The notes: a model not told the origin generated them from the sequence alone. Positions 22,793 through 35,023 are shown, counted from the stretch's first letter. The stretch: DNA of 64,000 nt from Ziziphus jujuba (GCF_031755915.1 NC_083382.1:10037501-10101500), one strand, 5' to 3'. Numbers and translations: made by a program.

Positions 22793-25700
22793 ACTTATAA
22801 TTTAACATATGCAAGTTTTTCACTTTTTAAGGCACGAAAGTTTTTCACTTTTCAAGGCACTAATAAAAAATCACTACTAGAATCGCGTTGATAACTGACG
22901 CAATAAATGTGTCGCACAAAATAAATAACGACGTATCGCACGGTGTCGCCTAACGTCTTGTCGTTAAATCTATAAGACAACAAGCGACACATTATAAGAG
23001 TCGCCTATCTTTGAGTTTTTAGCGACTCATATTTACTTTTAGCGACGCATTAATAGAGTCGTTTATTTAGCGATGCATTAATAGAGTTGACTATTTAGAG
23101 ACGCATTATTAGTGTCGCCTATTTAGCGACGCATTAAAAGAGTTTACTATTTAGCGACGCATTCGTAGAGTCGTCTATTTAGTGACGCATTAATAAAGTG
23201 ACTATTTAGCGACGCATTAATAGAGTCGCCTATTTAGCGACGCATTAATAGAGTTGACTATTTAGCGACGCATTAGTAGAATTGCCTATTTAGAGACGCA
23301 TTAATAGAGTCGCCTATTTAACGACGGATCGACACTTTTAGCGACGCATTATTTCTTAATGCGTCGCCCCTTCTTTTTTTTTTTTAATTTTTTTAAATTT
23401 TGTGAAAAGTGATTAAAATAGTAAAAATATAAAAATAATTAAAATACAAAAAAATGAAAACTAGCTTCATCCAAAATAAATAGAATACAAAAATTTTAAA
23501 TAAATATTTTGTCATAACAAATTAATTATCAAATAAATTAAATATCATCTCATTGATATATTTTTACATAATTTGTAAGCTATTGTATTTTTCATAACAA
23601 ATTTAATATTAATTAAACTTCCATGAATGCATATTCATTGAGATGGAAGTTGACCTCTTGTTGACGATATTACATCCTCATACTGCATATGGAAACATTA
23701 AAAAAGTTATTAGCACTTATGCAAAATAAATAATATATTAATCATTATTAAATTTGTAATTTAGTATAAATGAAAATTTAAAAAATATTACCATTGTTCT
23801 TAAGATTTGACGAATCATATTTCTCTCCTCACAGTCATTACAAACATAGTCACTCTCACATTCATCCTCATTATCATTTTCATCGACACTTGGCAACTAT
23901 ATGACAAATGGATTGTGAGCCATCTTTGTATCTCCAAGAACATCTTCTTCAACAACCGTACGATGTTGTGGTGAAGTTAAAACAATAGACCATCTTGATT
24001 CAAGTTAATCTTCAACACAAAATACTTGTTGAACTTAGCAAAATAATGTCAAGCAATATCACAAACATAATTTCTAAAAAAGCAAGATTAATAAAACCCA
24101 ATGAACCTAAGCTGCAGTTAAAATGAAAAAAAAAAAAAAAAAACAACACACCTCATGTCAAGAAAAAAGAAACTCACCTAAACGATGGAGATAAAGAAAG
24201 AAGAAAACCAAAAAATCACGAGGGCGACAAAGAGAAATCTAGCTTCTCGGCCGACGACAATGCAGGCAAATGAAAAATGAAACCTGGAATATCTCACTCT
24301 TCAAGTCTCTCTTAGATTGCTTCCAAATCTAATATCGATTAGGTGGTGTACTTGATGTAGTTTTAAAAAAGAAAAAATGGATTTAAAGGAGCGCGTAAAA
24401 ATTTAAAAACGCACCAAAAATTTTCAAAAAATGGCAAGAACGCGCCTTTTCTCCCAATTGCATTTTTTTTCTTTGATTAAGATTTTTATTTTTCAACTAC
24501 AAATAAAAACTGAAAATATTTCTTAAAAATGCGAATCAAAATATCGAAGATTGCTGTTTATTTTTCTGTTTTTCAAGTACACCTTTATTCTTTATAAAAT
24601 TTGCATGTCTTTCAAAATTTTTGTTTTTGTTAATTGAGAGAATAGGATTTGTATTCTCTTCAAGAAGGATCGCCTGTGATGTGGTGATTTCTTGAGAGTG
24701 TAGGAGGTCTTGGGTTCAATTCTTGTTATGGTCCTATTTTGATTTTATTTTTTTTAAATGCTTAAACAAAAAAATTGAAAAAAAAAAAAGGAACAGGCGA
24801 CGCATTTGTTGAGGAATGCGTCGCCTATTCTTGTATTTGGCGACGCAATGTTTCAATAATGCGTCGCCTAACACTATATTAACCAATTTTTGCTGTATTA
24901 GTACATATAAGTGATTTGGCCTAGTGGTGTAGTGATTTCTTGAGAGTGTAGGAGGTTCTGGGTTCAATTCTTATTATGGTCCTATTTTGATTTTATTTTT
25001 TTTAAATGAAAAAAAAAAGAACAGGCGACGCATTTGTTGACTGTTCTTGTATTTGGCGACGCATTGTTTCAACAATGCGTCGCCTAACACTATATTAACC
25101 AATTTTTGCTGTATTAGTACATATAAGTGATTTGGCCTAGTGGTGTGGTGATTTCTTGAGAGTGTAAGAGGTCTTGGGTTCAATTCTTGTTATGGTCCTA
25201 TTTTGATAATTCTTGTTATGGTCCTATTTTGATTTTATTTTTTTTAAATGTTTAAACAAAAAAATTGAAAAAAAAAAAGAACAGGCGAAGCATTTGTTGA
25301 GGAATACGTCGCCTGTTCTTGTTTTTGGCGACGCATTGTTTCAATAATGCGTCGCCTAACACTATATTAGCCAATTTTTGCTGTATTAGCACATATAAGT
25401 GATTTGGCCTAGTGGTGTGGTGATTTCCTGAGAGTATATGAGGTCCTGGGTTCAATTCTTGTTATGGTCTTATTTTGATTTTATTTTTTTTAAATGTTTA
25501 AACAAAAAAATTGAAAAAAAAAAAAGAACAGGAGACGCATTTGTTGAGGAATGCGTCGCCTGTTCTTGTATTTGGCGACGCATTGTTTCAACAATGCGTC
25601 GCCTAACACTATATTAACCAATATTTGCTGTATTAGTACATATAAGCGATTTGGCCTAGTGGTGTGGTGATTTCTTGAGAGTGTAGGAGGTCCTGGTTCA

Positions 25701-28700
25701 ATTCTTGTTATAGTCCTATTTTGATTTTAATTTTTTTAAATGTTTAAACAAAAAAATTGAAAAAAAAAAAAAAAAAAAACAGGCGAACGCATTTGTTGAG
25801 GAATGCGTCGCCTATTCTTGTATTTGGCGACGTATTGTTTATTAACCAATTTTTGCTGTATTAGTATATATATGTAATTTGGCCTAGTGGTGTAGTGATT
25901 TCTTGAGAATGTAGGAGGTCTTGGGTTCAATTCTTCTTATGGTCCTATTTTGATTTTATTTTTTTTAAATGAAAAAAAAAAAGAACATTGTATTTGGCGA
26001 CGCATTGTTTCAATAATGCGTCACCTAACACTATATTAACCAATTTTTGCTTTATTAGTACATATAAGCGATTTGGCCTAGTGGTGTGGTGATTTCTTGA
26101 GAGTGTAGGAGGTCCTGGTTCAATTCTTGTTATGGTCCTATTTTGATTTTATTTTTTTTAAATGTTTAAACAAAAAAATTGAAAAAAAAAAAAGAACAGG
26201 CGACGCATTTGTTGAGGAATACGTCGCCTGTTCTTGTATGTGGCGACGCATTGTTTCAATAATGTGTCGCCTAACACTATATTAGCCAATTTTTGTTGCT
26301 GTATTAGTACATATAAGCGATTTGGCCTAGTGGTGTGGTGATTTCTTGAGAGTGTAGGAGGTCCTGGGTTCAATTCTTTTTATGGTCCTATTTTGATTTT
26401 ATTTTTTTTAAATGTTTAAACAAAAAAATTGAAAAAAAAAAAGAACAGGCGACGCATTTGTTGAGGAATACGTCGCCTGTTCTTGTATGTGGCAACGCAT
26501 TGTTTCAATAATGCGTCGCCTAACACTATATTAGCCAATTTTTGATGTATTAGCACATATAAGTGATTTGGCCTAGTGGTGTGGTGATTTCCTGAGAGTG
26601 TATGAGGTCTTGGGTTCAATTCTTGTTATGGTCCTATTTTGATTTTATTTTTTTTAAATATTTAAACAAAAAAATTGAAAACAAAAAAAAAAGAACAGGT
26701 GACGCATTTGCGTTGCCTAACACTATATTAACCAATTTTTGCTTTATTAGTACATATAAGCGATTTGGCCTAGTGGTGTGGTGATTTCTTGAGAGTGTAG
26801 GAGGTCTTGGGTTCAATTCTTGTTATGGTCCTATTTTGATTTTATTTTTTTTAAATGTTTAAACAAAAAAATTGAAAAAAAAAAAAAAGAACAGGCGACG
26901 CATTTGTTGAGGAATGCGTCGCCTATTCTTGTATTTGGCGACGCATTGTTTCAATAATACGTCGCCTAACACTATATTAGACAATTTTTGCTGTATTAGT
27001 ACATATAAGTGATTTGGCCTAGTGGTGTGGTGATTTCTTGAGAGTGTAGGAGGTTCTGGGTTCAATTCTTGTTATACAAATGCGTCGCCTGTTCTTGTAT
27101 TTGGCGACACATTGTTTCAATAATGCGTCGCCTAACACTATATTAACCAATTTTTGCTGTATTAATACGTATAAGTGATTTGGCCTAGTGGTGTGGTGAT
27201 TTCTTGAGAGTGTAGGAGGTCCTGGGTTCAATTCTTGTTATAGTCCTATTTTGATTTTTTTTTAAATGTTTAAACAAAAAAATTGAAAAAAAAGAAAAAA
27301 GAACAGGCGACGTATTTTTTTTTTTTAAATGTTTAAACAAAAAAATTGAAAAAAAAAAAAAGAACAGGCGACGTATTTGTTGAGGAATGCGTCGCCTGTT
27401 CTTGTATTTGGCGACGCATTGTTTGAATAATGCGTCGCCTAACACTATATTAACCAATTTTTGCTGTATTAATACATATAAGTGATTTGGCCTAGTGGTG
27501 TGGTGATTTCTTGAGAGTGTAGGAGGTCCTGGGTTCAATTCTTTTTATGGTCTTTTTGATTTTTTTTTTTAAATGTTTAAACAAAAAAATTGGAAAAAAA
27601 AAAAAAGAACAGGCGACGCATTTTTTGAAGAATGGGTCGCCTGTTCTTGTATTTGGCGACGCATTGTTTCAATAATGCGTCGCCTAACACTATATTAACC
27701 AATTTTTGCTGTATCAGTATATATAAGTCATTTGGCCTAGTGGTGCGGTGATTTCTTGAGAATGTAGGAGGTTCTGGGTTCAATTCTTGTTATGGTCCTA
27801 TTTTAATTTTATTTTTTTTTAAATGTTTGAATAAAAAAATTGAAAAAAAAAGAATAGGCGACGCATTTGTTGAAGAATGCGTCGCCTGTTCTTGTATTTG
27901 GCGACGCATTCTTTAAGTAATTGGTCGCCTAACATTATATTAAGTAGTTTTTGTTGCATTTGTACATACAAGTTATTTGAGTTGATGGTGTGGTGATTTC
28001 TTGAGAGTGTAAGAGGGTCTGGGTTAAATTCTTGTTATGGTCCTATTTTGATTTTATTAAAAAATAAAAAAAAAATAGTGAAGAGAGAACAGGCGACGCA
28101 CAATCTTATTGGTGCGTCGCTTGTTAACTATATATATATATATATAAAAACCTCAATTTTGGTGCACTAATATTTTTATTGATTGTTATTATTAAAATAA
28201 AATTATATTGATTAAAAGATCTAAGAAAAATTAAGTGAAAAGAGAACAGGCGACGCACAATCTTACTAGTGGGTCGCCTGTTACACGTATAACAAAAAAA
28301 AAAAAAAAAACCAATCTCAGTTATGTTGCTCTAATATCTTTATGGGTTATTTGTTGTTAAATTAAAATTAGATTAATTAAAAGAACTAAAAAAAAAAAGT
28401 GGAGGAGAGAACAGGCGACGCACAATCTATATAGTACGTCGTATATTTATTGAATTTTTACTGACTCATTAACCTCAGAGTCGCGGTTTTGTTTTTTCAG
28501 ACGTGTTTGTTTCGTAGCGTCGCTAAATAAGTGCCGCTAGATATCAATTTTCGCGTAGTGAATTTATCCTCCCTCCAAAGAAAAAAAAAAAAAAAAGATA
28601 CGAATTTAATACCTATCTATTTGGGATGGATGCATTTAACACTTTAACTTGGTGCTTCTCAATACAATCTTCTTTACCTTAAAAAACATAAATAAATAAA

Positions 28701-29571
28701 AATTATTCACAAAAAATATGAGCTGAAAAAGTTGAAAAATTGTAAAAGTTACCTCATAAAATTTTACTTGTTTCATTTAATTTGTCTATGAAGAAGTGAG
28801 GTTCAAAAGTCATACATTAAATTTGTGCAAAACAAATATAACTATATATATTTGAATGCCATTAAAAGTATCATAAATAGTAACGCTTAGTATAACAGAA
28901 TTATATTTTATATCTATACGTATGTGTGTGTATATATATTTATATATGCCAAAATCTAGCTATGACCTTCAAAAATTAAATTTTTTCATTCAAACTCTCA
29001 GCATTTGCATGTATATGGCAGCTTGGAGCAGAATTTGTAGGTACATTCATCATGGTGTTTTCGGCAGTAGCAGCACCCATTGTGAACCAAAAGCACAATG
29101 GAGCAGAAACCCTGATTGGCAATGCAACAGCCGCGGGTCTGGCAGTGATGGTGGTGATATTATCCACCGGACACATCTCCGGAGCACACCTAAACCCGTC
29201 TGGCATTCGCTTCGTTCCGGCACTTCCCGTGGTCGCAGGTTCCGGCTTACATAGCAGTCCAGGTTTCGGCATCCATCTCCGCATCTTTCGCTCTCAAAGC
29301 TGTTTTTCATCCTTTCATGTCAGGTGGAGTTACTGTTCCAACCGTAAGCTATGGCCAAGCTTTTTCTCTAGAGTTCGTAATCACCTTCATTCTCATGTTC
29401 ACCATCACAGCCGTCGCCACTGACACACGTGCGGTAATATATGCTCATGCACTAATATTATCAATCACAATCACATCTATCAATTTTTTTTTTTCTTTCT
29501 TTTTTTGGGATAAGATATCAATCTATATTTCTTTTAAGCAACTGAGTTATGTCAAATTGATTGTCCCTTCT

Positions 29572-29604
<33 letters not shown>

Positions 29605-30701
29605 GGTTGTTTGGGCGTTATATTTAGATTGATCACCTAATACTTATGCATGTAGATAATTTTTTATGGACTATATATTCTGGAATTACAATTTAAAAAA
29701 AATTATATATCTATATTATATATATCCTATAAAAGAAAAAAAGTGAGTACCACGTGTCATTATATTATCATTTTAATTCTCTTCAAAATTATCTTCTTCC
29801 TTTTTTAATTAAATTTATATATCTATATTTATGATTTTACCTTTTATAGTTGTATCCAAATATTTATAAAATTAATTCTTGTTTTGAAATAAATTTAAAA
29901 ATATATATATTTTTTAAAAATATCGATAACCATGTATTGAACACAACAAAATAATGATACATTATTATACTCATGAAATTGCAAACTCATTCTATTATAA
30001 TAGTATAATATTTTTATTGTATTATATATGTTTTCTTATTTTTACATATAATAGATTTCAGTTTAGGAATGAAGGAATAAAAAATATTTTTTTGTTATTA
30101 TAATATTTTTATGACATAAAATGTATTTGTATATATATTGTTTGCTTAATTAAACATATGTTAAATATTTTTACATATATAAATATTGTTATGAAAATTA
30201 ATAAAGATATCTTTTTATTTAAACATAAAAAATATAATATAATTGTTAAACATAACAAAGTAAGATTTATTTTTATATATAATAGATTTACTTTTAGGGA
30301 TGAAAAAAAAAATGTTTATTATTATAATATTATATATCATAAATATATTTGCATATATATTGTTCCTTAATTAAACTTATTTTAAATATTTTTAGATATA
30401 CAAATATGGTTATATAGAAATTTATAAGGATATCTTTTTATTTGGATATAAAAAAACATAATAATATAAATAACAATTGTTAAACATAGTAAAATAAGAT
30501 TTATATTCAAAACAAATTACTTAATTTTATTTTATTTACCAATTAATATATATTTTTATTATTATATTATAATATTATATAATTGATTGAAAAAGTATGA
30601 GATTTTTAACCTTTTATGGTTGTATAAAAAATATATATAAAATAAATTTTTGTTTTGAAAAAATTTAAAATAGACATACACTTTTTTTTATTAATATTGA
30701 T

Positions 30702-30733
<32 letters not shown>

Positions 30734-33147
30734 TGACACGTGCCATTACATGAATATTTAAGTTTCCCTCCAAAAATATTTAAAAAAATCATTAATTATT
30801 ACTAGGTTGTCAAACAGTTATAATGAAATTTTATCATATCAAATATGTATATATTTAATTTTATTTATTTTTGGTAAAATTGACTGTAAAATTAATAGAA
30901 TGAATGTTTGATTATGAATATTTTATATAGAAAATCGATTGATATTGTATATATTTGATTTTATTTAGTCTTGGTAAAATTGATTGTGAAAATAATGGAA
31001 TAAATATTTGATTATAGACATTCCATATAGAAAATCAATTGATATATATATATATATAATATTTTATATAACAATTATTATGATAAGATTATTTATAATC
31101 ATTTAGGTAAGCATTATATGAAAAATAATAAAGATATACATAATTTTTCCATTAAGAGTTACATGATTTAAATTTGAATTTCACCTGTGAAAAAAATTAA
31201 ATAGGTAAATATTTTTTAGTTTGAATTCCATAAATAATTTAGCTTATAAAGTAAAAATATGTTTATAAGATAAATAATAATAATAATAACAATAATAATT
31301 AAATTATATTATGTGTATTTAATATATAGAAATTAATTGTTTACCATGAATAAAAAAATATATTTGAATTTGACTTAAATTATATAAATATATTTGAATT
31401 TAAATTTTATAGATGAAAAAAATTAGATATGAAAATTCCATAAAAGAAAAAAAAATTATATAGGTAACATTCTTGAATTTGAATTGTATAATTGAATAGT
31501 ATTATATGTAAAGGTCAAATTTATAATTCTTAACAAATTTTTATAATATCGATTAAAATAAAAATCCAAATATACTTATTAACAATAAAATTTTTAAATA
31601 AATTTTCAAATATAATTAATTATTATAAATTATTTTTAAAATTATTTATTATGATTACATATACCGTACATCGCATAATGATGGATGCTAGTATATATAT
31701 ATATATATATATAGTTTTGGCTTTGAAAAAAATGAAAGTAATTAATTTGTCTTACCTTGTTATCTTCATCTCAATTTAACAATTTCACTCTAAGGAAATA
31801 TCGTTTAAGTGGTTAATTAATTAAAATCAAAAAATAAATATATTTAATGTTGGAATTGTTTATATATTATTTAATGAATTAGGAATTATATATTGCTTTT
31901 TTTTTTTTTTTTGGGTTTGATAAACTATTTTCGTATTGCTTGATAATTATTCAAAATTAATTTGTTAGACTTCAAATTAAGCACATGATTTTTTCTGTAA
32001 CTATCCCATAAAAATATACTTTTTATAGTATACATGATTCTGATTGATATCTTCGACAGGTAGGGGAACTGGCGGGTATAGCAATTGGAGCTACAGTTTT
32101 GCTTAACATTCTGGTGGCAGGGTAAGTGACTTTTGTTTTTTTTTTCCAAACTGTATTTCGTCTTTCTCAACCTTAAAGATTTTATAGTTTAGACTTTTAA
32201 TTTTTTTTCTCAATCTTTTTAGTTTACTGCAATATGGCTTTGCTTGATTTTTGATTGCATGGCTTAACAATCAATCTCATATTATTGACATTAAATTATA
32301 TTTATTTTTAAATTAGAAAGTACTAAAATACAAAATTTAAAAGGAAACAATTGAGATTAAAACTACATTAATATTAAATAAGAAAATACCAAAAAAAAAC
32401 TGTTTTTTCAAAATCATTTTAAAACTTTACAATTTAATATATTTTAATTTGTGATTTGATATAATTTAATATGTCATGTGACGCACAAAATGGTTAATTT
32501 TTGTAAGTCAAAGGTAAAAAAAATCCAAGTTGTAACAAATTAAGAAAATTAGGATCTAAATTAGTAAATCAAAAAATTAAAAGCCAATTTCAAAACTCTC
32601 AAAATTAAGCAATTAATATTTTTTTCCCTACAATTTTCTTGCTTAAATTTGTTTGTGAAGGATTTAAACTTATTGGAATTTTATTAGGAACACAACTGGG
32701 GGTTCAATGAATCCAGTGAGAAGCCTGGGTCCAGCAATAGCAGCTGGGAATTATAAAGGATTGTGGATATACATTGTGGCTCCAACTCTTGGGGCTTTAG
32801 CCGGTACAGCTGCCTACACAGCAGTCAAACTCCCTCAAAAACATCCCAACCTCCAGGTTTCAAATGCTTCTGCAACTTCCTCCAATTATTCCACTACCAT
32901 ATCACTCTAATTAATATTATATTCTTTATATTTTCATGGTTTTTTTTTTAATTTTTTGTTTTTAGTTTTTTATTTTTTCTTTTCTTTTTATGTTGCAATA
33001 ATAAAGATTCAAATTTAAAATCATTGTCTAAAAGGCTGTCTTGCATTTATATTCATGCTTTTAGAATTAGAAAAGTAATGTCTTTATTATATGCATTTTT
33101 AATATATGTAGGTTCGTGATGAGCCTGATGATGGGGGTGATTTGTGA
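22683..33147 (+). CDS. NIP-type aquaporin (NIP5;1-like boric acid channel), 5 exons, 8-nt deletion in exon 2
   Basis: Exons are 22683-22745, 29022-29433, 32060-32121, 32688-32856 and 33112-33147. Exon 1 encodes only 21 residues ending LSLIRK, joined to LGAEFVGTF, the family's first membrane helix. Exon 2 covers IVNQKHNGAETLIGNA, GHISGAHLNPS (first half-helix), MSGGVTVPTV and TDTRA. Exon 3 starts VGELAGIAIGATV. Exon 4 carries GGSMNPVRSLGPA, the second motif. NPS plus NPV is the NIP5;1 combination; that protein takes up boric acid at the plasma membrane. Exon 2 is 412 nt where phase demands a multiple of 3. Just after AACCCGTCTG the family's VTI codons are missing 8 nt and the frame is lost, resuming as AFASFRHFPW. 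As sequenced it is non-functional. The N-terminus is far shorter than in Arabidopsis NIP5;1. Introns 1 and 2 hold transposons. Confidence 0.88.
22748..22788 (+). repeat. CT microsatellite beside the NIP exon 1 splice donor
   Basis: A TC/CT run begins within a few bases of the 5' splice site of intron 1. It is a simple repeat. Confidence 0.85.
22900..23365. repeat. CACTA left subterminal repeats, ~28-bp period
   Basis: About a dozen degenerate copies of TTTAGCGACGCATTAATAG alternate with AGTCGCCTA, spaced 27-29 bp. The last one (AGCGACGCATTATTTCTTAA then TGCGTCGCC) is an inverted pair. Subterminal arrays bind transposase-complex proteins in well-studied CACTA elements; binding here is inferred. 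Confidence 0.85.
23640..24030 (-). pseudogene. Remnant of CACTA TNP2-associated (DUF4216-like) C-terminus
   Basis: On the minus strand about 24028-23792 reads QVFCVED, stop, LESRWSIVLTSPQHRTVVEE, DVLGDTKMAHNPFVI, stop, LPSVDENDNEDE and then QILRTM before a GT donor. After an intron, a TGCAG acceptor leads to YEDVISSTRGQLPSQ and a stop near 23640. VED...RW.VVL is the pattern of the domain that follows TNP2 transposases in plant CACTA elements. Two in-frame stops make it a relic. The main transposase is missing. Confidence 0.6.
24670..28440. repeat. Array of ~15 units with tRNA-like A/B boxes and paired hairpins
   Basis: A ~190-270-bp unit recurs, marked by TGATTTGGCCTAGTGGTG at about 24913, 25128, 25398, 25645, 25874, 26068, 26317, 26565, 26760, 27009, 27176, 27481 and 27724. 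Degenerate copies sit near 24676 and 27972. TGGCCTAGTGG fits the Pol III A box TRGYNNARNNG exactly. GGTTCAATTC about 33 nt later fits the B box. A T-rich and A-rich block follows. Next come two hairpins: AACAGGCGACGCATT paired with AATGCGTCGCCTGTT, and GGCGACGCATT paired with AATGCGTCGCC. Three hairpin-only units end the array (about 28088, 28244, 28408). Minus-strand open frames of ~60-80 codons recur in each unit but are by-products of the repeat. Confidence 0.88.
29710..31691 (+). mobile_element. Probable degraded Helitron in NIP intron 2
   Basis: The left edge TCTATATTATATATATCC, followed by AAAAGTGAGTACCACGTGTC, resembles plant Helitron 5' ends. The right edge has CCGTACATCGCATAATGATG, a worn version of the 3' hairpin, and then GCTAGT, with CTAG at 31688-31691. 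The insertion lies between A and T, as Helitrons prefer. The ~2 kb inside is extremely AT-rich and has no Rep/helicase. It includes a worn ~220-bp duplication (about 30150-30300 and 30375-30500). The call rests on termini only. Confidence 0.5.
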
Positions 33148-33322
33148 ACTCTTGCCCTACAACGTACAAATAGTACTAGTCATCTGATAAGCAACTCAAG
33201 AGAGAGCCTCTTAATTTCCATTTCACTAAGGTAATTCCATGACCATCTTCACTAGGTTTTATGATTATTATTATTATTATTATTAAAGTATAGAAAGATT
33301 ATTATCTTATTGATGATGTGTG

Positions 33323-33366
<44 letters not shown>

Positions 33367-34057
33367 TCTGGTGATGTTATTAATTAATTGATTGATTGCA
33401 GGTCACATAATAAGATGATCAGCTGGTGATAATTGATGTGCTAAGGGGAATCTGTTTGTCCTACTGTAGAAAGCATAAATTTAACCTTCAGATTCTGAGT
33501 CCGATCACGTAAAGAGATATATTAAAAAGAAAATTTTCTGTCCTCTAATTTGACATATGTTACTTTTCTCTTGCTCTGATTCCTTTATTTTTTGTAGCTT
33601 ATTTGCTTAATAATCATGAAAAGTTTTGGCCCAAAAAAAAAAAATTATAATCATGAAAAGTAAAGGACATGTACTAGTTAAAATTTTTTAAAACCATATT
33701 TTTTGCTTGAATGTAATAATTGTCTTAATTTATGAAGTCGATTTTTCGATTGCAAAAGCTTATTCATCAGACTCTGCTACTTTAAGTCTCTAAACAAGAG
33801 TAAAAACTATATCATCACCATGCCCTTCCAGATCGATCTGACAAGAACCTCATAAATATAAGTAAATATGTAAAGAAATTAGTGACACCAAAAATACAGT
33901 TGTTTTCAATTGGTTGTAAGTGTTAATTAAAGGATCAATTATGTATACACGAGGGGATCCATGCATATCGATAAACTAATAATATACTAATTACATTAGG
34001 AAATAGTAAATAATCTAGACTATTTCTTAAGTTGATTTAAATTGTTGTATAAAAATA

Positions 34058-34102
<45 letters not shown>

Positions 34103-34283
34103 AGAAAAACATGAAATGAATGCATAATAAAGCGAACAAATCAGGCATGCAGACCACACCACCATCCCACAAAGTTCGAAAATTGTGCAAAAAACCATGA
34201 CTATATATCATCATAGCCATGCCGTTCAGGTAAACCCATCAATTATATTCTGAGCCATGCACTATCCAAATTATTCTTTCCGA
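33148..34283. other. NIP 3' flank and intergenic
   Basis: This contains 3' flanking sequence of the NIP gene, an AT run at about 33327-33358 and another at 34061-34092. No gene is seen. Confidence 0.45.
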
Positions 34284-34293
34284 GACAAACCAA
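34284..34293 (+). repeat. MULE target site duplication, left copy
   Basis: GACAAACCAA lies directly outside the left terminal inverted repeat and is repeated exactly at 49726-49735. Confidence 0.9.
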
Positions 34294-34392
34294 GGGGAAT
34301 TTGGCCCAATACCCTCATAGGGACGAGGTTAACGATTTTTGCCCTCTCATTTGATATCTTTTTTTTTTCTACCCTTCAATATCTATTTTAAC
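34294..34392 (+). repeat. MULE left terminal inverted repeat
   Basis: Starts GGGGAATTTGG and includes CCCTCATAGGGACGAGGTTA. Similarity with the right end fades after about 95-100 bp, near ACCCTTCAAT. Confidence 0.88.
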
Positions 34393-34939
34393 CTTAAAAC
34401 AAAAATAAAAAATTACTTACATATCCTGTTATATTTTAAACAAAACAAAAATCTACTTTTTCTTAACAAAGTTGTTTTTACACGAATACACACAAATACA
34501 AAAAACCAAAGTTGCTGTGGAAAAGCCAAACAAAAGTTCATCTCATCTCAGCACTGTCCGAGGTAATTGGTTGAATATTTTTGTTTATTTGTTACCGTGG
34601 GACCGGTGTGGGTTTGTTTTTGTGTAGATTTTTAGCCTTGCCATGACCGGTGTGGATTTGTTTTTGTGTTTATTTGTTATCTTGCCGTGAACCTGTGTGC
34701 ATTTTTATTTTTATTTTTTGTGTTTATTTGTTGCCTTACCGTTAGATACTTACAAATTTAGTACAATGAGACACTGAAACTTGTGATTTGTGTTTAGTGT
34801 TTAGAACTGGTTAAAAATGTGGAATTTTTGAAGATTTAAGTTTTTGTATGGAAGTGATTATAACCTAAGTTTTAGGTTAGATTGATATTGGGTATTAGTA
34901 GAAAATGAAGAGAGGAAAAAAATGGGACCGGTTCAGGCG

Positions 34940-35023
34940 GGTTCGGGTCAACCCGAACAAAGGTTGAAGATGGATCGAACGACATGTCGTCTGGGATGAA
35001 CGACACCCAGACGACACGTCGTT
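34940..35023. repeat. Two hairpins in the MULE left subterminal region
   Basis: GTTCGGGT then ACCCGAAC (34940-34957) is a perfect 8-bp stem with a 2-nt loop. AACGACATGTCGTCTGGG (34978-34995) pairs with CCCAGACGACACGTCGTT (35006-35023), with 1 mismatch in 18. Confidence 0.8.

Larger units (their letters stand above)
22872..28560. mobile_element. CACTA (En/Spm-type) DNA transposon in NIP intron 1
   Basis: The left end reads CACTACTAGAATCGCG and the right end reads TTTTCGCGTAGTG, so both termini are CACTA/TAGTG. Direct 3-bp flanks AAT (22869-22871 and 28561-28563) match exactly, as CACTA elements require. The subterminal zones are packed with a CGACGCATT motif, direct on the left and in hairpins on the right. 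No intact transposase is present; only a fragment of a TNP2-associated domain remains (23640-24030, minus). It is therefore a non-autonomous, 5.7-kb derivative. Removing it would reduce intron 1 from ~6.3 kb to ~0.6 kb. Confidence 0.9.

Noticed and set aside
22900..23365. CRISPR-like array
   Set aside because: The ~28-bp periodic repeats have no unique spacers, are degenerate and lie in a plant CACTA subterminal zone.
24734..27783. Repeated minus-strand open frames of 60-117 codons with near-identical sequence (MNPGPPTLSRNHHTTRPN-like)
   Set aside because: They track the CACTA array unit exactly, run through the B-box, hairpin and poly-A segments, and match no family. They are by-products of a repeated DNA unit.
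24676..28020. True tRNA genes in the array
   Set aside because: A and B boxes are present, but I could not form a closed acceptor stem or a normal anticodon arm.
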